Below, piece by piece: positions 26,213-35,897 of a stretch of DNA of 64,000 nucleotides. The translations under genes and the position numbers were made by a program. Each line of letters opens with the position of its first letter. Position 1 is the first letter of the stretch. The DNA is from Scandinavium sp002470465. GTDB lineage: Bacteria; Pseudomonadota; Gammaproteobacteria; Enterobacterales; Enterobacteriaceae. Location of the stretch: positions 132,570 through 196,569 of the forward strand of contig NZ_JBFLVD010000010.1 of assembly GCF_040750395.1 (NCBI RefSeq), in the 5' to 3' direction. The notes under the pieces are model-generated. The model worked only from the letters and a program-made list of their open reading frames with translations, made no database searches and was not told the DNA's origin.

Positions 26213-27238
26213 ATGGCCATTGCAAAAAAAGTCACCATCAACGATGTCGCACAGGCGGCGGGGGTCTCCGTGGCCACCGTATCGCTGGTATTAAGCGGTA
26301 AAGGGCGTATCTCGATTGCCACCGGTGAGCGCGTCAACCAGGCGATAGAACAACTTGGCTTTGTGCGTAACCGCCAGGCGGCCTCGCTGCGCGGCGGGCA
26401 AACGGGCGTGATTGGGCTTATTGTTGGCGATCTTTGTGCGCCATTTTACGCAGAGCTTGCCGCCGGCATGATTGAGGCGCTGGAGTCCCAGGGCAAAATG
26501 GTGTTTCTCACCCAGGGCGGGCGCAAGGGCGAACATATGCTTCAGCGCTTTGACACGCTGGTCTCACAGGGCGTAGACGGTGTGGTGATTGCCGGGGCGG
26601 TGGACAGAGGTGCGGAACTGCGCGATAAGGCTGAAGAGAACGGCGTGCCGCTGGTCTTCGCTTCCCGGGCAAGCTATCTCGACGACGTCGATTTAATTCG
26701 CCCGGACAACATGCAGGCGGCGCAAATGCTGACCGAACATCTTATTCGCAAAGGCCATCAGCGCATCGCCTGGATTGGCGGGCAAAGTGCGTCGCTGACA
26801 CGCGCAGAACGCGTTGGCGGCTACTGTGCCACGCTGCTGAAATTCGGTTTGCCGTTCCACAGTGAATGGGTTATCGAGTGTGAAGCCACGCAAAAACAGG
26901 CGTCACAGGCGTTGACGACGCTGCTGCGCCATAATCCGACCATTACCGCCGTGGTCTGCTACAACAGCGTAGTGGCGATGGGCGCGTGGCTCGGTTTGAT
27001 GCGTGCGGGCTGGAAAAGCGGCGATGAAGTTGTCGATTACTACGATAAGCGAATTGCGCTTGCCGCCTTCGCAGAAGTGCCGGAGGCAAGCCTGGACGAC
27101 GCGCCAATGAGCTGGGCAATTACTCCAGCCAGAGAGATGGGGCAAAGCGTTGCGGAGCGAATGCTGCAGCGTATTGTGGACGGTAAAAGCTCCACGCGAA
27201 ATCAGATCATGCCGCCGCGGCTGGTGAAGCAGGTATAA
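26213..27238 (+). CDS. malI: LacI-family repressor MalI
   Basis: Represses malXY and itself. The helix-turn-helix VTINDVAQAAGVSVATVSLVLSGKG covers about residues 6-30, followed by the hinge and the periplasmic-binding-protein-like domain with RPDNMQAAQMLTEHLI. ATG 26213 gives 341 residues, close to E. coli's 342; an upstream start at 26171 would begin inside the operator. GGGAG lies 12 bases before the start, rather far. Confidence 0.95.
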   Translation: MAIAKKVTINDVAQAAGVSVATVSLVLSGKGRISIATGERVNQAIEQLGFVRNRQAASLRGGQTGVIGLIVGDLCAPFYAELAAGMIEALESQGKMVFLTQGGRKGEHMLQRFDTLVSQGVDGVVIAGAVDRGAELRDKAEENGVPLVFASRASYLDDVDLIRPDNMQAAQMLTEHLIRKGHQRIAWIGGQSASLTRAERVGGYCATLLKFGLPFHSEWVIECEATQKQASQALTTLLRHNPTITAVVCYNSVVAMGAWLGLMRAGWKSGDEVVDYYDKRIALAAFAEVPEASLDDAPMSWAITPAREMGQSVAERMLQRIVDGKSSTRNQIMPPRLVKQV

Positions 27239-27267
27239 AAAAACCGGCTGCATGATGCAGCCGGTTT
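27236..27267. terminator. Bidirectional terminator between malI and ydgA
   Basis: 12-bp stem AAACCGGCTGCA / TGCAGCCGGTTT with loop TGA. A-rich on the malI side, so on the minus strand it ends in T7 for ydgA; a TTT run follows on the + strand. Confidence 0.8.
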
Positions 27268-27308
27268 GCCGTTTATGGGAGCGATCAATCCGGGCTATCT
27301 GCCGGCGG

Positions 27309-28844
27309 TTAAGGCTGTACTGACTGCTCCTGCTGGGCCGGTGCGGCATCTCCCTGCGGGGCAGGTATCGCCACGTCAGGTACGCCAAACATGCCGACAA
27401 AATCCGCCAGCGGCATTTTCTGCCCGTTGAGCGTCACCTGGCCGTTGGCATACTGCAGGCTGGTCTGAATGTTGTTGTCCTGCTGAGTGGTGATGCGGAA
27501 CATCTGGCCCATTGCCGCCAGGCCTTTCACCTGCTGGCTCGCCAGCTTTTCTGCATCGGCCTGCTGATAGCCTTCCAGGCGCGCCACCTGCGTCATAAAT
27601 TCCGTCGCCATGTCCATCGGGATCACCAGCTTACCGTCGAGCGACTTCACGCTGCGATCGACTTCCTGCGCCAGCGTTTGCGGGGCAACGGTCGCCGTAG
27701 ACGGATCTTTCAGGAACAGCGAAAGATTAAAGGTGGTTTCGCCTTTGCTGTTTTTCCAGCTCAGCGGCGCGATGGTGATCACCGGTTCGCCTTTCAGCAG
27801 CAGCGGCAGGGCGCTGAAGAACGCCTCGGTCACCTTCTGCTGGTACACTTCCGGGTTATCCATCATGCCCGGCTGCGCGAGCAGCGCCTGGACTTCGCCG
27901 TTATACTGCTGGCTGAACTGATGCCAGGACTGGCCGTCAATCTGACCGACCTTCAGCGCCAGCTTACTGCTGCCCATGTCCTGCCCCTGCAGCTTCAGGC
28001 TGTTGAGGGTGTAATCCAGCGAAGTGTTAATTTTTTTGCCGTCATCAGAAAGTGCGGATTTGCCGTCAAGCGTCATGCCATCAAGCAGCGCCAGCTCTTT
28101 ACCTTCCACGCCGACCGACACTTTATCGAGGGTGACTTTCTGATTGCCAATGCGCTCAGCAAAAGAGGTGAGCTTGCTGTCGCCTTCGGTCCTGAGGTTG
28201 TTAAAGGTGAGCTGGACCTTCTGGTTGTACTCGTTGACCGCGTTAATCACGCCGCTTTCAACGTTACCGTTCAGTGAGAAGACGTTGCCGTCTTTGTCGG
28301 CATCGAGTTTGAAGTCACCGCCGCTGAGGGCGACTTTCTCTTCGCCTTTTTCGTAGTTCAGCGGCTTGAGGTTGATGTCTGAACGGGTGTCACCGGCATA
28401 GCTAATGCGGGTGCTGATATCGAACGGCGACTGGCCTTTGGCCAAGTCAAACAGCTGTTTGGTGGTGTCGTTGTTCACCAGCTGAGAGTTGACGGTCGCC
28501 ATTGCTGGCGCAAGGTTGAATGACTTCAGCGAGACCAGCGGGAAGGGGCCGTGAGACACATTTTCATCCAGAACGACGGTCTGCCCCGGCTTCAGCCAGC
28601 TGCTTTTCGCGCCGTCAGCGGGCTTCACGACCATCTGTAAGTGACTGCTGAACACGCCGCGCTGGTAGTTCTGATACGCAAGCTGAATACCCGCCTCCGG
28701 CGCGGTGCTGGCCAGCTGTGCGTTTGCCTGCGCCACCATATCGGCCAGACGACCTTCCAGTTGTTTACCCGTGTACCAGGAGCCCCCGGTCCATACCACT
28801 CCTAAAGCCACAATAATGCCAACTGCAACCAGCGATTTTTTCAT
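27309..28844 (-). CDS. ydgA: DUF945 family protein YdgA
   Basis: 511 residues. An N-terminal signal/anchor helix (MKKSLVAVGIIVALGVVWTGG) is followed by a long beta-rich periplasmic domain typical of DUF945/YdgA. The C-terminus is Gln/Pro/Ala-rich and a little longer than in E. coli (502). ATG 28844 is chosen to match the family; the frame opens at 28880. Role uncertain; envelope-associated in E. coli. Confidence 0.92.
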   Translation of the reverse strand: MKKSLVAVGIIVALGVVWTGGSWYTGKQLEGRLADMVAQANAQLASTAPEAGIQLAYQNYQRGVFSSHLQMVVKPADGAKSSWLKPGQTVVLDENVSHGPFPLVSLKSFNLAPAMATVNSQLVNNDTTKQLFDLAKGQSPFDISTRISYAGDTRSDINLKPLNYEKGEEKVALSGGDFKLDADKDGNVFSLNGNVESGVINAVNEYNQKVQLTFNNLRTEGDSKLTSFAERIGNQKVTLDKVSVGVEGKELALLDGMTLDGKSALSDDGKKINTSLDYTLNSLKLQGQDMGSSKLALKVGQIDGQSWHQFSQQYNGEVQALLAQPGMMDNPEVYQQKVTEAFFSALPLLLKGEPVITIAPLSWKNSKGETTFNLSLFLKDPSTATVAPQTLAQEVDRSVKSLDGKLVIPMDMATEFMTQVARLEGYQQADAEKLASQQVKGLAAMGQMFRITTQQDNNIQTSLQYANGQVTLNGQKMPLADFVGMFGVPDVAIPAPQGDAAPAQQEQSVQP

Positions 28845-28862
28845 AGCGTTTGTCCATAAAAT

Positions 28863-28888
28863 GAAAACAGGCGGAATCAACCGCCTGT
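28863..28888 (-). terminator. manA terminator
   Basis: ACAGGCGG-AATCAA-CCGCCTGT (28867-28888), followed on the minus strand by TTTTCATTTTA. It lies just upstream of the ydgA start. Confidence 0.7.
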
Positions 28889-28940
28889 GATGTCGTAAGG
28901 CAACCTCAAGCTTAGCAAGAGTTCCTCAGATCTTCAGTAT

Positions 28941-30119
28941 TTACTTAAGCTTATTATAAACGCGGGCGACACGACCGACGCCGCTCAGGCGGACCGGTGA
29001 CTCATTTGCGGCCACAAATGCAGATTCGCCTGGCTTCAGCACCAGCTGCTGTTCGCCTTTGCTTAGCACCGCTTCGCCTTCCAGGCAGAACAGAATTGCC
29101 GCGCTCTGCTGAGCCACGTCGGCGCCCTGAGTTGTGAGGTCATGCAAAGAGAAGGCAAAATCGTCGACCGGAATAGGGAAGTCCAGCTCAGCGCCGTGCT
29201 TAGTCGGTTGCGTCAGCAGTTCTGCGGCCGGTTTTGGCGTAAACTTCACGTTGGCGACCAGCTCCGGGATATCGATGTATTTCGGCGTCAGGCCCGCGCG
29301 CAGAACGTTATCGGAGTTCGCCATCACCTCAAGCGCCACGCCCTGCAAATAGGCATGCGGGGTTTCAGCGAACAGGAACATCGCTTCACCCGGTTTGAGC
29401 TTCACGACGTTCAGCAGCAGCGGAGAGAAGAGGCCGCTGTCATCCGGGTAGAATTGGGCGATAAAGCGGATGGTTTCCCACGGCTCGCCCTGCTGGCTGT
29501 TCAGTGCCGCTTTCAGCACGGCCAGCGCACGGGATTTCTCTTCGCCCTGCATATTCAGCAGGCTGGCGAACAGCTGGCTCAGGCGTTCGGCGTTGGGCTC
29601 CTGTAAGAAATGCGCAATCGAGGCGTGTGCGCCAGAGACGGGCTGCAGCAAGGAAACGATATCGGAAAACTCACGGAAGGCGTTCATCGCAAGGAACGGG
29701 GTGAGGGCGAAAACCAGCTCCGGTTTGTGGTTCGGATCTTTGTAGTTACGTTCGGCAGCATCCAGCGGAATACCTGCGGCGTTTTCTTTGGTGAACCCTT
29801 CTTCGGAGGCTTTCTTATTTGGGTGCACCTGAATCGACAGCGGGTTGTCGGCGCACAGAACTTTGAACAGGAACGGCAGCTCGCCGAAACGCTCAGCGAC
29901 GTTACGCCCCAGCAGCGTGGCTTTATCGGCGTCGATCACATCGCGCAGGCTGCGGGTCTGACCGCTGGCATCGGTGATTTTTGAGCTGCTCTTCGGGTGC
30001 GCGCCCATCCACAGCTCTGCCATTGGCAGATTGTCCGGATTGGCTATGCCGTAGAGTTCCGTTAACGCAGTATGACTGCCCCAGGCGTAGTTCTGCACTG
30101 AGTTGATGAGTTTTTGCAT
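28941..30119 (-). CDS. manA: Mannose-6-phosphate isomerase
   Basis: Type I phosphomannose isomerase that interconverts mannose-6-P and fructose-6-P. The zinc site is recognisable: Gln and His in LSIQVHPNK (about residue 98), Glu in the KPELVFALTPF segment, and His in ETPHAYLQG. 392 residues from ATG 30119; the track frame starts two residues earlier. Divergent from fumA across about 200 bp. Confidence 0.96.
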   Translation of the reverse strand: MQKLINSVQNYAWGSHTALTELYGIANPDNLPMAELWMGAHPKSSSKITDASGQTRSLRDVIDADKATLLGRNVAERFGELPFLFKVLCADNPLSIQVHPNKKASEEGFTKENAAGIPLDAAERNYKDPNHKPELVFALTPFLAMNAFREFSDIVSLLQPVSGAHASIAHFLQEPNAERLSQLFASLLNMQGEEKSRALAVLKAALNSQQGEPWETIRFIAQFYPDDSGLFSPLLLNVVKLKPGEAMFLFAETPHAYLQGVALEVMANSDNVLRAGLTPKYIDIPELVANVKFTPKPAAELLTQPTKHGAELDFPIPVDDFAFSLHDLTTQGADVAQQSAAILFCLEGEAVLSKGEQQLVLKPGESAFVAANESPVRLSGVGRVARVYNKLK

Positions 30120-30320
30120 TATCAAGCCCTGTATTCATAAGGAAATTAACTGCCCGTATTAAACCAATAAAACCGCGCAGAAGTCACCTTCTCAGGGAAA
30201 AAGTCGTCCTTGTCTCAGTTTTTGTTAAAAAATTGTGTAGGATATGCGGACTCGCTTTTCTCCTGGGCAGAACGGAAAGTTGCCCGATAATAATCAGCCA
30301 ATGTCGTAAGTGAGAGCACA

Positions 30321-31967
30321 ATGTCGAATAAACCTTTTGTCTGGCAGGATCCTTTTCCACTGAAAAAGGATGACGCTGAATACTATCTCCTCAGCTCAGA
30401 TCACGTCTCCATGGCCGAATTCGAAGGCCAGCAAATCCTCAAAGTTGACCCGCAGGCGCTGACGCTGCTCGCTAAGCACGCCTTCCACGATGCTTCATTC
30501 ATGCTGCGCCCGGCGCACCAGCAGCAGGTGGCGGATATTCTCAGCGACCCGCAGGCCAGCGAAAACGATAAATACGTGGCGCTGCAGTTCCTGCGTAACT
30601 CGGATATTGCGGCCAAAGGCATTCTGCCGACCTGCCAGGATACCGGCACGGCGATCATCGTCGGTAAAAAAGGCCAGCGCGTCTGGACCGGCGGCGGTGA
30701 CGAAGCCGCCCTCGCTCGTGGCGTGTATGAAACCTACACCGAAGACAACCTGCGCTATTCGCAGAATGCGCCACTGGATATGTACAAAGAGGTCAACACC
30801 GGCACCAACCTGCCGGCGCAGATTGATCTCTACAGCGTGGATGGCGACGAGTACAAATTCCTGTGCATCGCCAAAGGCGGTGGCTCTGCTAACAAAACTT
30901 ATCTCTACCAGGAAACCAAAGCGCTGATCACCCCGGCGAAGCTGAAAAACTACCTGGTCGAAAAAATGCGTACGCTTGGCACTGCGGCTTGTCCGCCGTA
31001 CCACGTTGCCTTCGTGATTGGCGGGACTTCCGCAGAAGCTACTCTGAAAACCGTGAAGCTGGCGTCGACCAAATACTACGATGGCCTGCCAACCGAAGGG
31101 AACGAGCATGGTCAGGCTTTTCGCGATATTCAGCTTGAGCAGGAGCTGCTGGTGGAAGCGCAGAACCTGGGCCTTGGCGCGCAGTTTGGCGGCAAGTATT
31201 TCGCCCACGATATTCGCGTGATCCGCCTGCCGCGCCATGGCGCATCCTGCCCAATTGGCATGGGCGTTTCCTGCTCCGCAGACCGTAACATCAAAGCGAA
31301 AATCAACCGCGAAGGCGTGTGGATTGAGAAGCTTGAGCACAATCCGGGGAAATACATCCCCGAAGAATTACGCAACGCAGGCGAGGGCGAGGCTGTACGC
31401 ATCGATCTGAATCGCCCAATGAAAGAGATCCTGGCGCAGCTTTCTGATTTCCCTGTTTCCACGCGATTGTCGCTGAACGGCACTATTATCGTGGCGCGCG
31501 ACATTGCCCATGCGAAGCTTAAAGAGCGTATGGACAAAGGTGAAGGGCTGCCGCAGTACGTCAAAGATCACCCTATTTACTACGCGGGCCCGGCGAAAAC
31601 GCCTGAAGGCTATGCCTCCGGTTCTCTTGGCCCGACAACGGCAGGACGCATGGATTCTTACGTCGATCAGCTGCAGGCTGAAGGCGGCAGCATGATCATG
31701 CTGGCTAAAGGCAACCGCAGCCAGCAGGTGACGGACGCATGCCACAAGCACGGCGGCTTCTACCTCGGCAGTATCGGCGGCCCGGCAGCCGTGCTGGCGC
31801 AGGGCAGCATCAAGAGCCTGGAGTGCGTCGAGTACCCGGAACTGGGGATGGAAGCTATCTGGAAAATCGAAGTGGAGGATTTCCCGGCGTTCATTCTGGT
31901 GGACGATAAGGGGAACGACTTCTTCCAGCAGATTAAATCCGGCCAGTGCTCTGCCTGTGTGAAATAA
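30321..31967 (+). CDS. fumA: Class I (iron-sulphur) fumarase FumA
   Basis: Homodimeric [4Fe-4S] fumarase of the aerobic TCA cycle. 548 residues, identical in length to E. coli FumA. The three cluster cysteines fall at E. coli positions: Cys105 in LPTCQDTG, Cys224 in GTAACPPYH and Cys318 in VSCSADRN. Followed by fumC in the same direction, the conserved fumAC order. Confidence 0.97.
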   Translation: MSNKPFVWQDPFPLKKDDAEYYLLSSDHVSMAEFEGQQILKVDPQALTLLAKHAFHDASFMLRPAHQQQVADILSDPQASENDKYVALQFLRNSDIAAKGILPTCQDTGTAIIVGKKGQRVWTGGGDEAALARGVYETYTEDNLRYSQNAPLDMYKEVNTGTNLPAQIDLYSVDGDEYKFLCIAKGGGSANKTYLYQETKALITPAKLKNYLVEKMRTLGTAACPPYHVAFVIGGTSAEATLKTVKLASTKYYDGLPTEGNEHGQAFRDIQLEQELLVEAQNLGLGAQFGGKYFAHDIRVIRLPRHGASCPIGMGVSCSADRNIKAKINREGVWIEKLEHNPGKYIPEELRNAGEGEAVRIDLNRPMKEILAQLSDFPVSTRLSLNGTIIVARDIAHAKLKERMDKGEGLPQYVKDHPIYYAGPAKTPEGYASGSLGPTTAGRMDSYVDQLQAEGGSMIMLAKGNRSQQVTDACHKHGGFYLGSIGGPAAVLAQGSIKSLECVEYPELGMEAIWKIEVEDFPAFILVDDKGNDFFQQIKSGQCSACVK

Positions 31968-31974
31968 CCCTGTT

Positions 31975-32047
31975 GCCGGGTGGCGCTAACGCTGACCCGG
32001 CCTGCATCAGGTTTTGTAGGCCCGGTAAGGCTGTGCCACCACCGGGC
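31975..32047. repeat. BIME (paired REP) between fumA and fumC
   Basis: GCCGGGTGGCGCTAACGC...ACCCGGCCTGC (31975-32003) and GTAGGCCCGGTAAGG...CACCGGGC (32016-32046) are head-to-head REP palindromes. They may moderate 3' decay of the fumA message. Confidence 0.8.
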
Positions 32048-32171
32048 AATCCAGAGACAAATAAAAGAGCGCACAAAGCGCCATGCACGATTCCTGAAGT
32101 CATCAATACTTTATTCTTTGAAGCCCTGTGAGCAAGGCCATTCACATCACTGTGTTATCAAGGAGTAAGAC

Positions 32172-33575
32172 ATGACTACCCATCGCCGCGAAAGCGATTC
32201 CATGGGCGCGATTGAGGTGCCAGCCAACAAACTCTGGGGGGCGCAAACTCAGCGTTCGCTTGAGCATTTCCGCATCTCTACTGAAAAAATGCCCGTCTCG
32301 CTGATCGCTGCCCTTGCGCTGACCAAACGCGCCGCCGCCAAGGTGAACCAGGATTTGCAGCTGCTGTCGGATGAAAAGGCCAATGCCATCGTGAGCGCCG
32401 CAGATGAGGTGCTCGCCGGAAAGCACGCCGATGAGTTCCCGCTCGCTATCTGGCAGACCGGCTCCGGTACCCAAAGCAATATGAATATGAATGAAGTACT
32501 GGCGAACCGTGCGAGCGAGCTGCTCGGCGGCGTGCGCGGAATGGAACGCAAAATTCACCCTAACGACGACGTCAACAAAAGCCAGAGTTCGAACGATGTG
32601 TTCCCGACGGCGATGCACGTCGCGGCGGTCATCGCCCTGCGCGAGCATCTCCTTCCACAGCTTCAGGTGCTGAAGAAAACCCTGAGCAATAAATCTCACG
32701 CCTTCGCGGACATCGTGAAAATCGGACGTACCCATTTGCAGGACGCCACGCCGCTGACGCTGGGTCAGGAAATTTCAGGCTGGGTGGCGATGCTGGAGCA
32801 TAACCTGAAGCATATTGAGCTCACGCTGCCGCATCTTAGTGAACTGGCGCTTGGCGGCACGGCGGTCGGGACCGGACTGAACACCCATCCGGAATACGCA
32901 AAGCGCGTCGCTGAGGAGCTGGCGGCCATCACCCGTCAGCCGTTTGTGACTGCGCCGAATAAGTTTGAAGCGCTGGCAACCTGCGATGCGCTGGTTCATG
33001 CGCATGGCGCGCTGAAAGGGCTGGCGGCATCGATGATGAAAATTGCCAATGACGTTCGCTGGCTGGCTTCGGGGCCGCGCTGTGGTATTGGTGAACTGTC
33101 GATTCCGGAAAATGAGCCGGGTAGCTCGATCATGCCGGGGAAAGTGAATCCGACGCAGTGCGAAGCGATGACCATGTTGTGCTGTCAGGTAATGGGTAAT
33201 GACGTGGCGGTGAACATGGGCGGCGCGTCCGGTAACTTTGAACTGAACGTTTATCGCCCGATGGTGATTCATAATTTCCTCCAGTCTGTGCGCCTGCTGG
33301 CGGACGGTATGGAGAGTTTCAATGAGCACTGCGCGGTAGGCATCGAGCCGAACCGGGCGCGTATCGAGCAGCTGCTTAATGAATCACTGATGCTGGTGAC
33401 GGCGCTCAATACCCATATTGGCTACGATAAGGCGGCAGAAATTGCCAAAAAGGCGCATAAGGAAGGGCTGACGCTGAAGGCCTCGGCTTTAAAGCTTGGC
33501 TACCTGACGGAAGCCGAATTTGACGAATGGGTGCGCCCGGAAGCGATGGTCGGCAGCATGAAGCTCAGTCACTAG
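32172..33575 (+). CDS. fumC: Class II fumarase FumC
   Basis: Iron-independent, oxidation-resistant fumarase. 467 residues; the fumarase/aspartase signature GSSIMPGKVNP (about residues 317-327) holds the catalytic Ser, and KIGRTHLQDATPLTLGQE carries the catalytic His region. The preceding 200 bp should hold its own promoter, which is SoxRS regulated in E. coli. The last 11 bases overlap convergent tus. Confidence 0.97.
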   Translation: MTTHRRESDSMGAIEVPANKLWGAQTQRSLEHFRISTEKMPVSLIAALALTKRAAAKVNQDLQLLSDEKANAIVSAADEVLAGKHADEFPLAIWQTGSGTQSNMNMNEVLANRASELLGGVRGMERKIHPNDDVNKSQSSNDVFPTAMHVAAVIALREHLLPQLQVLKKTLSNKSHAFADIVKIGRTHLQDATPLTLGQEISGWVAMLEHNLKHIELTLPHLSELALGGTAVGTGLNTHPEYAKRVAEELAAITRQPFVTAPNKFEALATCDALVHAHGALKGLAASMMKIANDVRWLASGPRCGIGELSIPENEPGSSIMPGKVNPTQCEAMTMLCCQVMGNDVAVNMGGASGNFELNVYRPMVIHNFLQSVRLLADGMESFNEHCAVGIEPNRARIEQLLNESLMLVTALNTHIGYDKAAEIAKKAHKEGLTLKASALKLGYLTEAEFDEWVRPEAMVGSMKLSH

Positions 33576-34497
33576 CCACGTACAGGTGCAGACGCGGAAT
33601 AATGAGTTCCAGCGACTGCGCCTCGGGTTTGTAGCGATGCTGGATTTTATCTTCGTCGTAATTCAGTAATTCCCCGACTTCCGGCACGCTGACGCCCCGC
33701 GTGCCGGATATCAGCGCGATCATCGGACCGGAACAGGCGTACTGCACCTGCTTCTGCTGTCCGGCATACCACACGCGGGCGATCGGCTGCACCTTCACCG
33801 GCCGCTTAATTTTTAGCTTCGCTTTCTGCGGCAGCGCAGCGACATCCTGATATTCCCGCTCGAGCTTCGCCTGCCACTGCTCGCGCGTGAACGGTGGCAC
33901 TGAACGCGGCGAACGCAGGCTGTTTTCCAGCTGCTTAAGCACGTCATCGCGAGTCAGGTTCTTAATGATATGTTTGTTTGCCCAGCCGAAGCGGATCGTC
34001 GCCGGATCGCGCAGCAGCGTCAGTGAGCGATAGGCACTGAGCGTCATCAGGCCGGGAAGATGGTGATGCACCCATTCAAAACGGGCGGCAGAAGGCAGGC
34101 CCGATTCAACGGTCACCATATGCTCAAATGCCGCCTTCAGCGCGTTGATGCTACCGATCCTGCTCTCCAGCGCCGCAAGCTGGTCTGTACCGGGTTGTAA
34201 ACAAATTACGCCAGGCAGGCGCACGGCGGCCTTGCTGCTGCGGTGCTCCGACTGCTGCTGAATAAACAGGTGGCTGAAGTGTCTGAGCGCCATCTGCCGT
34301 GCGGTTTCTCCCAGGTGCTGGGTGACCGCAATGTTCGACAGCGGATCGTGTTCCTTCTCTTTACTCACTTCCGGCAGCTCAAACACCCGGGCGGTAAGCA
34401 GATGGCTGTCGGCCAGCATCTGCTGCAGTTCCAGCAGCTCGTGTTCCATCTGGCGAAAGGTGGTGGTCAGGCGCTCAATCAGATCGTAATCGGCCAT
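33565..34497 (-). CDS. tus: Replication terminus site-binding protein Tus
   Basis: 310-residue monomer that binds Ter sites and halts DnaB from one side only. It matches E. coli Tus along its length, including the DNA-contacting interdomain strands (KLKIKRPVKVQPIARVWY region) and the VSVPEVGELL segment. A Ter site lies 8 bases before the start codon, the same arrangement in which Tus represses its own gene. Its presence places the window in the replication terminus region. Confidence 0.96.
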   Translation of the reverse strand: MADYDLIERLTTTFRQMEHELLELQQMLADSHLLTARVFELPEVSKEKEHDPLSNIAVTQHLGETARQMALRHFSHLFIQQQSEHRSSKAAVRLPGVICLQPGTDQLAALESRIGSINALKAAFEHMVTVESGLPSAARFEWVHHHLPGLMTLSAYRSLTLLRDPATIRFGWANKHIIKNLTRDDVLKQLENSLRSPRSVPPFTREQWQAKLEREYQDVAALPQKAKLKIKRPVKVQPIARVWYAGQQKQVQYACSGPMIALISGTRGVSVPEVGELLNYDEDKIQHRYKPEAQSLELIIPRLHLYVASD

Positions 34498-34504
34498 GGC
34501 GCTC

Positions 34505-34527
34505 TCATTAGTTACAACATCCTAATT
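34505..34527 (-). promoter_or_regulatory. Ter replication fork-arrest site (TerB-like)
   Basis: The minus strand reads AATTAGGATGTTGTAACTAA, containing the invariant GTTGTAAC core and the G at position 6. By analogy with E. coli TerB the non-permissive face is toward higher coordinates, so forks travelling leftward here should be blocked. It also overlaps the tus promoter/leader. Confidence 0.9.
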
Positions 34528-34569
34528 GTTTTAACTGTAGCGCCGTATCGGGCATTGTGCAACGTTCGG

Positions 34570-35874
34570 TCAGGCAGCGGCGATGGTGGTGCTGACCTGA
34601 TGGCATACCGGCCAGCTGAAGCAAAAACGCGCACCGCCGAGTGGGCTTGCGTCGCAGGTGACTTCGCCGGACATCGCAAGGCCAATGGAGTGCACAATCG
34701 CCAGGCCCAGACCGCAGCCTCCAGTGGCACGATCGCGGCTAGGGTCGAGGCGCACAAACGGCTCGAACACGCGTTCGCGTTCATCTGGAGCAATGCCAGG
34801 ACCGTCGTCATCCACTATCAGCGTGGCGCGCCCGGCGAGCAGGGAAAGACTTACCTGTATTTGCTGACGACTGTAGCGCATGGCGTTGTTCACCAGGTTA
34901 TCCAGCACGCGTTCCATCAGACGCATGTCCAGCGCGCCGTAATCGCCCCGTGTCAGCTGCACCAGCGTCACGTCGCGCTGAGGGTTGACGGTCTGAATGT
35001 CATCAACGTGGGACGTTATCCATGCGGGCAGATCCGGCGTGGTCAGAATCAGTTCGTTCTGCGGACGATCGAGGCGTGCGTAGGTCAGCAGTTCTTCAAT
35101 CAGCGCTTCAAGCTGGCCGATATCGCGGTTCAGCGCCTGAGATTCGGCATCCGTCAGATTCTCACTCATTTCAAGCCGATAGCGCAGGCGCACCAGCGGC
35201 GTGCGCAGCTCGTGGGCAATGCCGTCCGTCAGCTGTTTTTTACTGGCAATCAGGGCATTAATGTTATCGGCCATCTGATTGAATACCACGCCGAGCCGCT
35301 CGAAGCTCGACATGCTGTCAAAGTGAATACGTTCGGTCAGGTGGCCCTCGCCAAAGCGCTGAGCTGCCGTTTCGAGGCGTAGCATGTCCTGCCAGTGCGG
35401 ACGCATCCAGATAAACACCGGGAAGGCGAGCGAGACGGCGATAAACGCCAGCAGCGCTACGTCCAATAGCCGCATCTCGTGCAGATAGTAGAGATACGGC
35501 ACGGGGCCGACGGCGAGCACGTAGTGGCTGCGCGGAATGCGCTGGATAAAGGTGTACTGATCGTCGAGCGCGACAATATCGCCGCGGCGCAAATGCTCCA
35601 TGGAGCTTTCCGCCAGCTGGAATTTGTTCAGCGGCTCAATGCGCAGATCGAAGGAGAGATTGAGGTCGAGCTCTTTGAGCGTCTTGCTCCAGTCGCGGGG
35701 TGGAATTTCTCGCAGTTCGCTGCGCATCAGGTACAGCGAACTCTTCATCAGGTCGTCAAGGGACTGTCGGCCTGCGCGTTCGGCAGTGAACTTATACACC
35801 AGCCCGACCAGCATGGTCATGACCAGAAAGCAGACAAACAGCAGCAGATAAAACTGCACGAACAACTTTTTCAT
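34570..35874 (-). CDS. rstB: Sensor histidine kinase RstB
   Basis: 434 residues: N-terminal helix (residues 4-24), periplasmic loop, second helix (about residues 136-156), HAMP linker, H box GIAHELRTPLVRLRYRL (phosphorylated His about 245) and ATP-binding N, G1 (DDGPGIA) and G2 (GGCGLGLAIV) boxes. Partner of RstA; in E. coli the pair is under PhoP control and affects acid and envelope responses. Read after rstA with a 23-bp gap. Confidence 0.96.
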   Translation of the reverse strand: MKKLFVQFYLLLFVCFLVMTMLVGLVYKFTAERAGRQSLDDLMKSSLYLMRSELREIPPRDWSKTLKELDLNLSFDLRIEPLNKFQLAESSMEHLRRGDIVALDDQYTFIQRIPRSHYVLAVGPVPYLYYLHEMRLLDVALLAFIAVSLAFPVFIWMRPHWQDMLRLETAAQRFGEGHLTERIHFDSMSSFERLGVVFNQMADNINALIASKKQLTDGIAHELRTPLVRLRYRLEMSENLTDAESQALNRDIGQLEALIEELLTYARLDRPQNELILTTPDLPAWITSHVDDIQTVNPQRDVTLVQLTRGDYGALDMRLMERVLDNLVNNAMRYSRQQIQVSLSLLAGRATLIVDDDGPGIAPDERERVFEPFVRLDPSRDRATGGCGLGLAIVHSIGLAMSGEVTCDASPLGGARFCFSWPVCHQVSTTIAAA

Positions 35875-35897
35875 TTCTGGCCCCGTGACGGCAAAAA

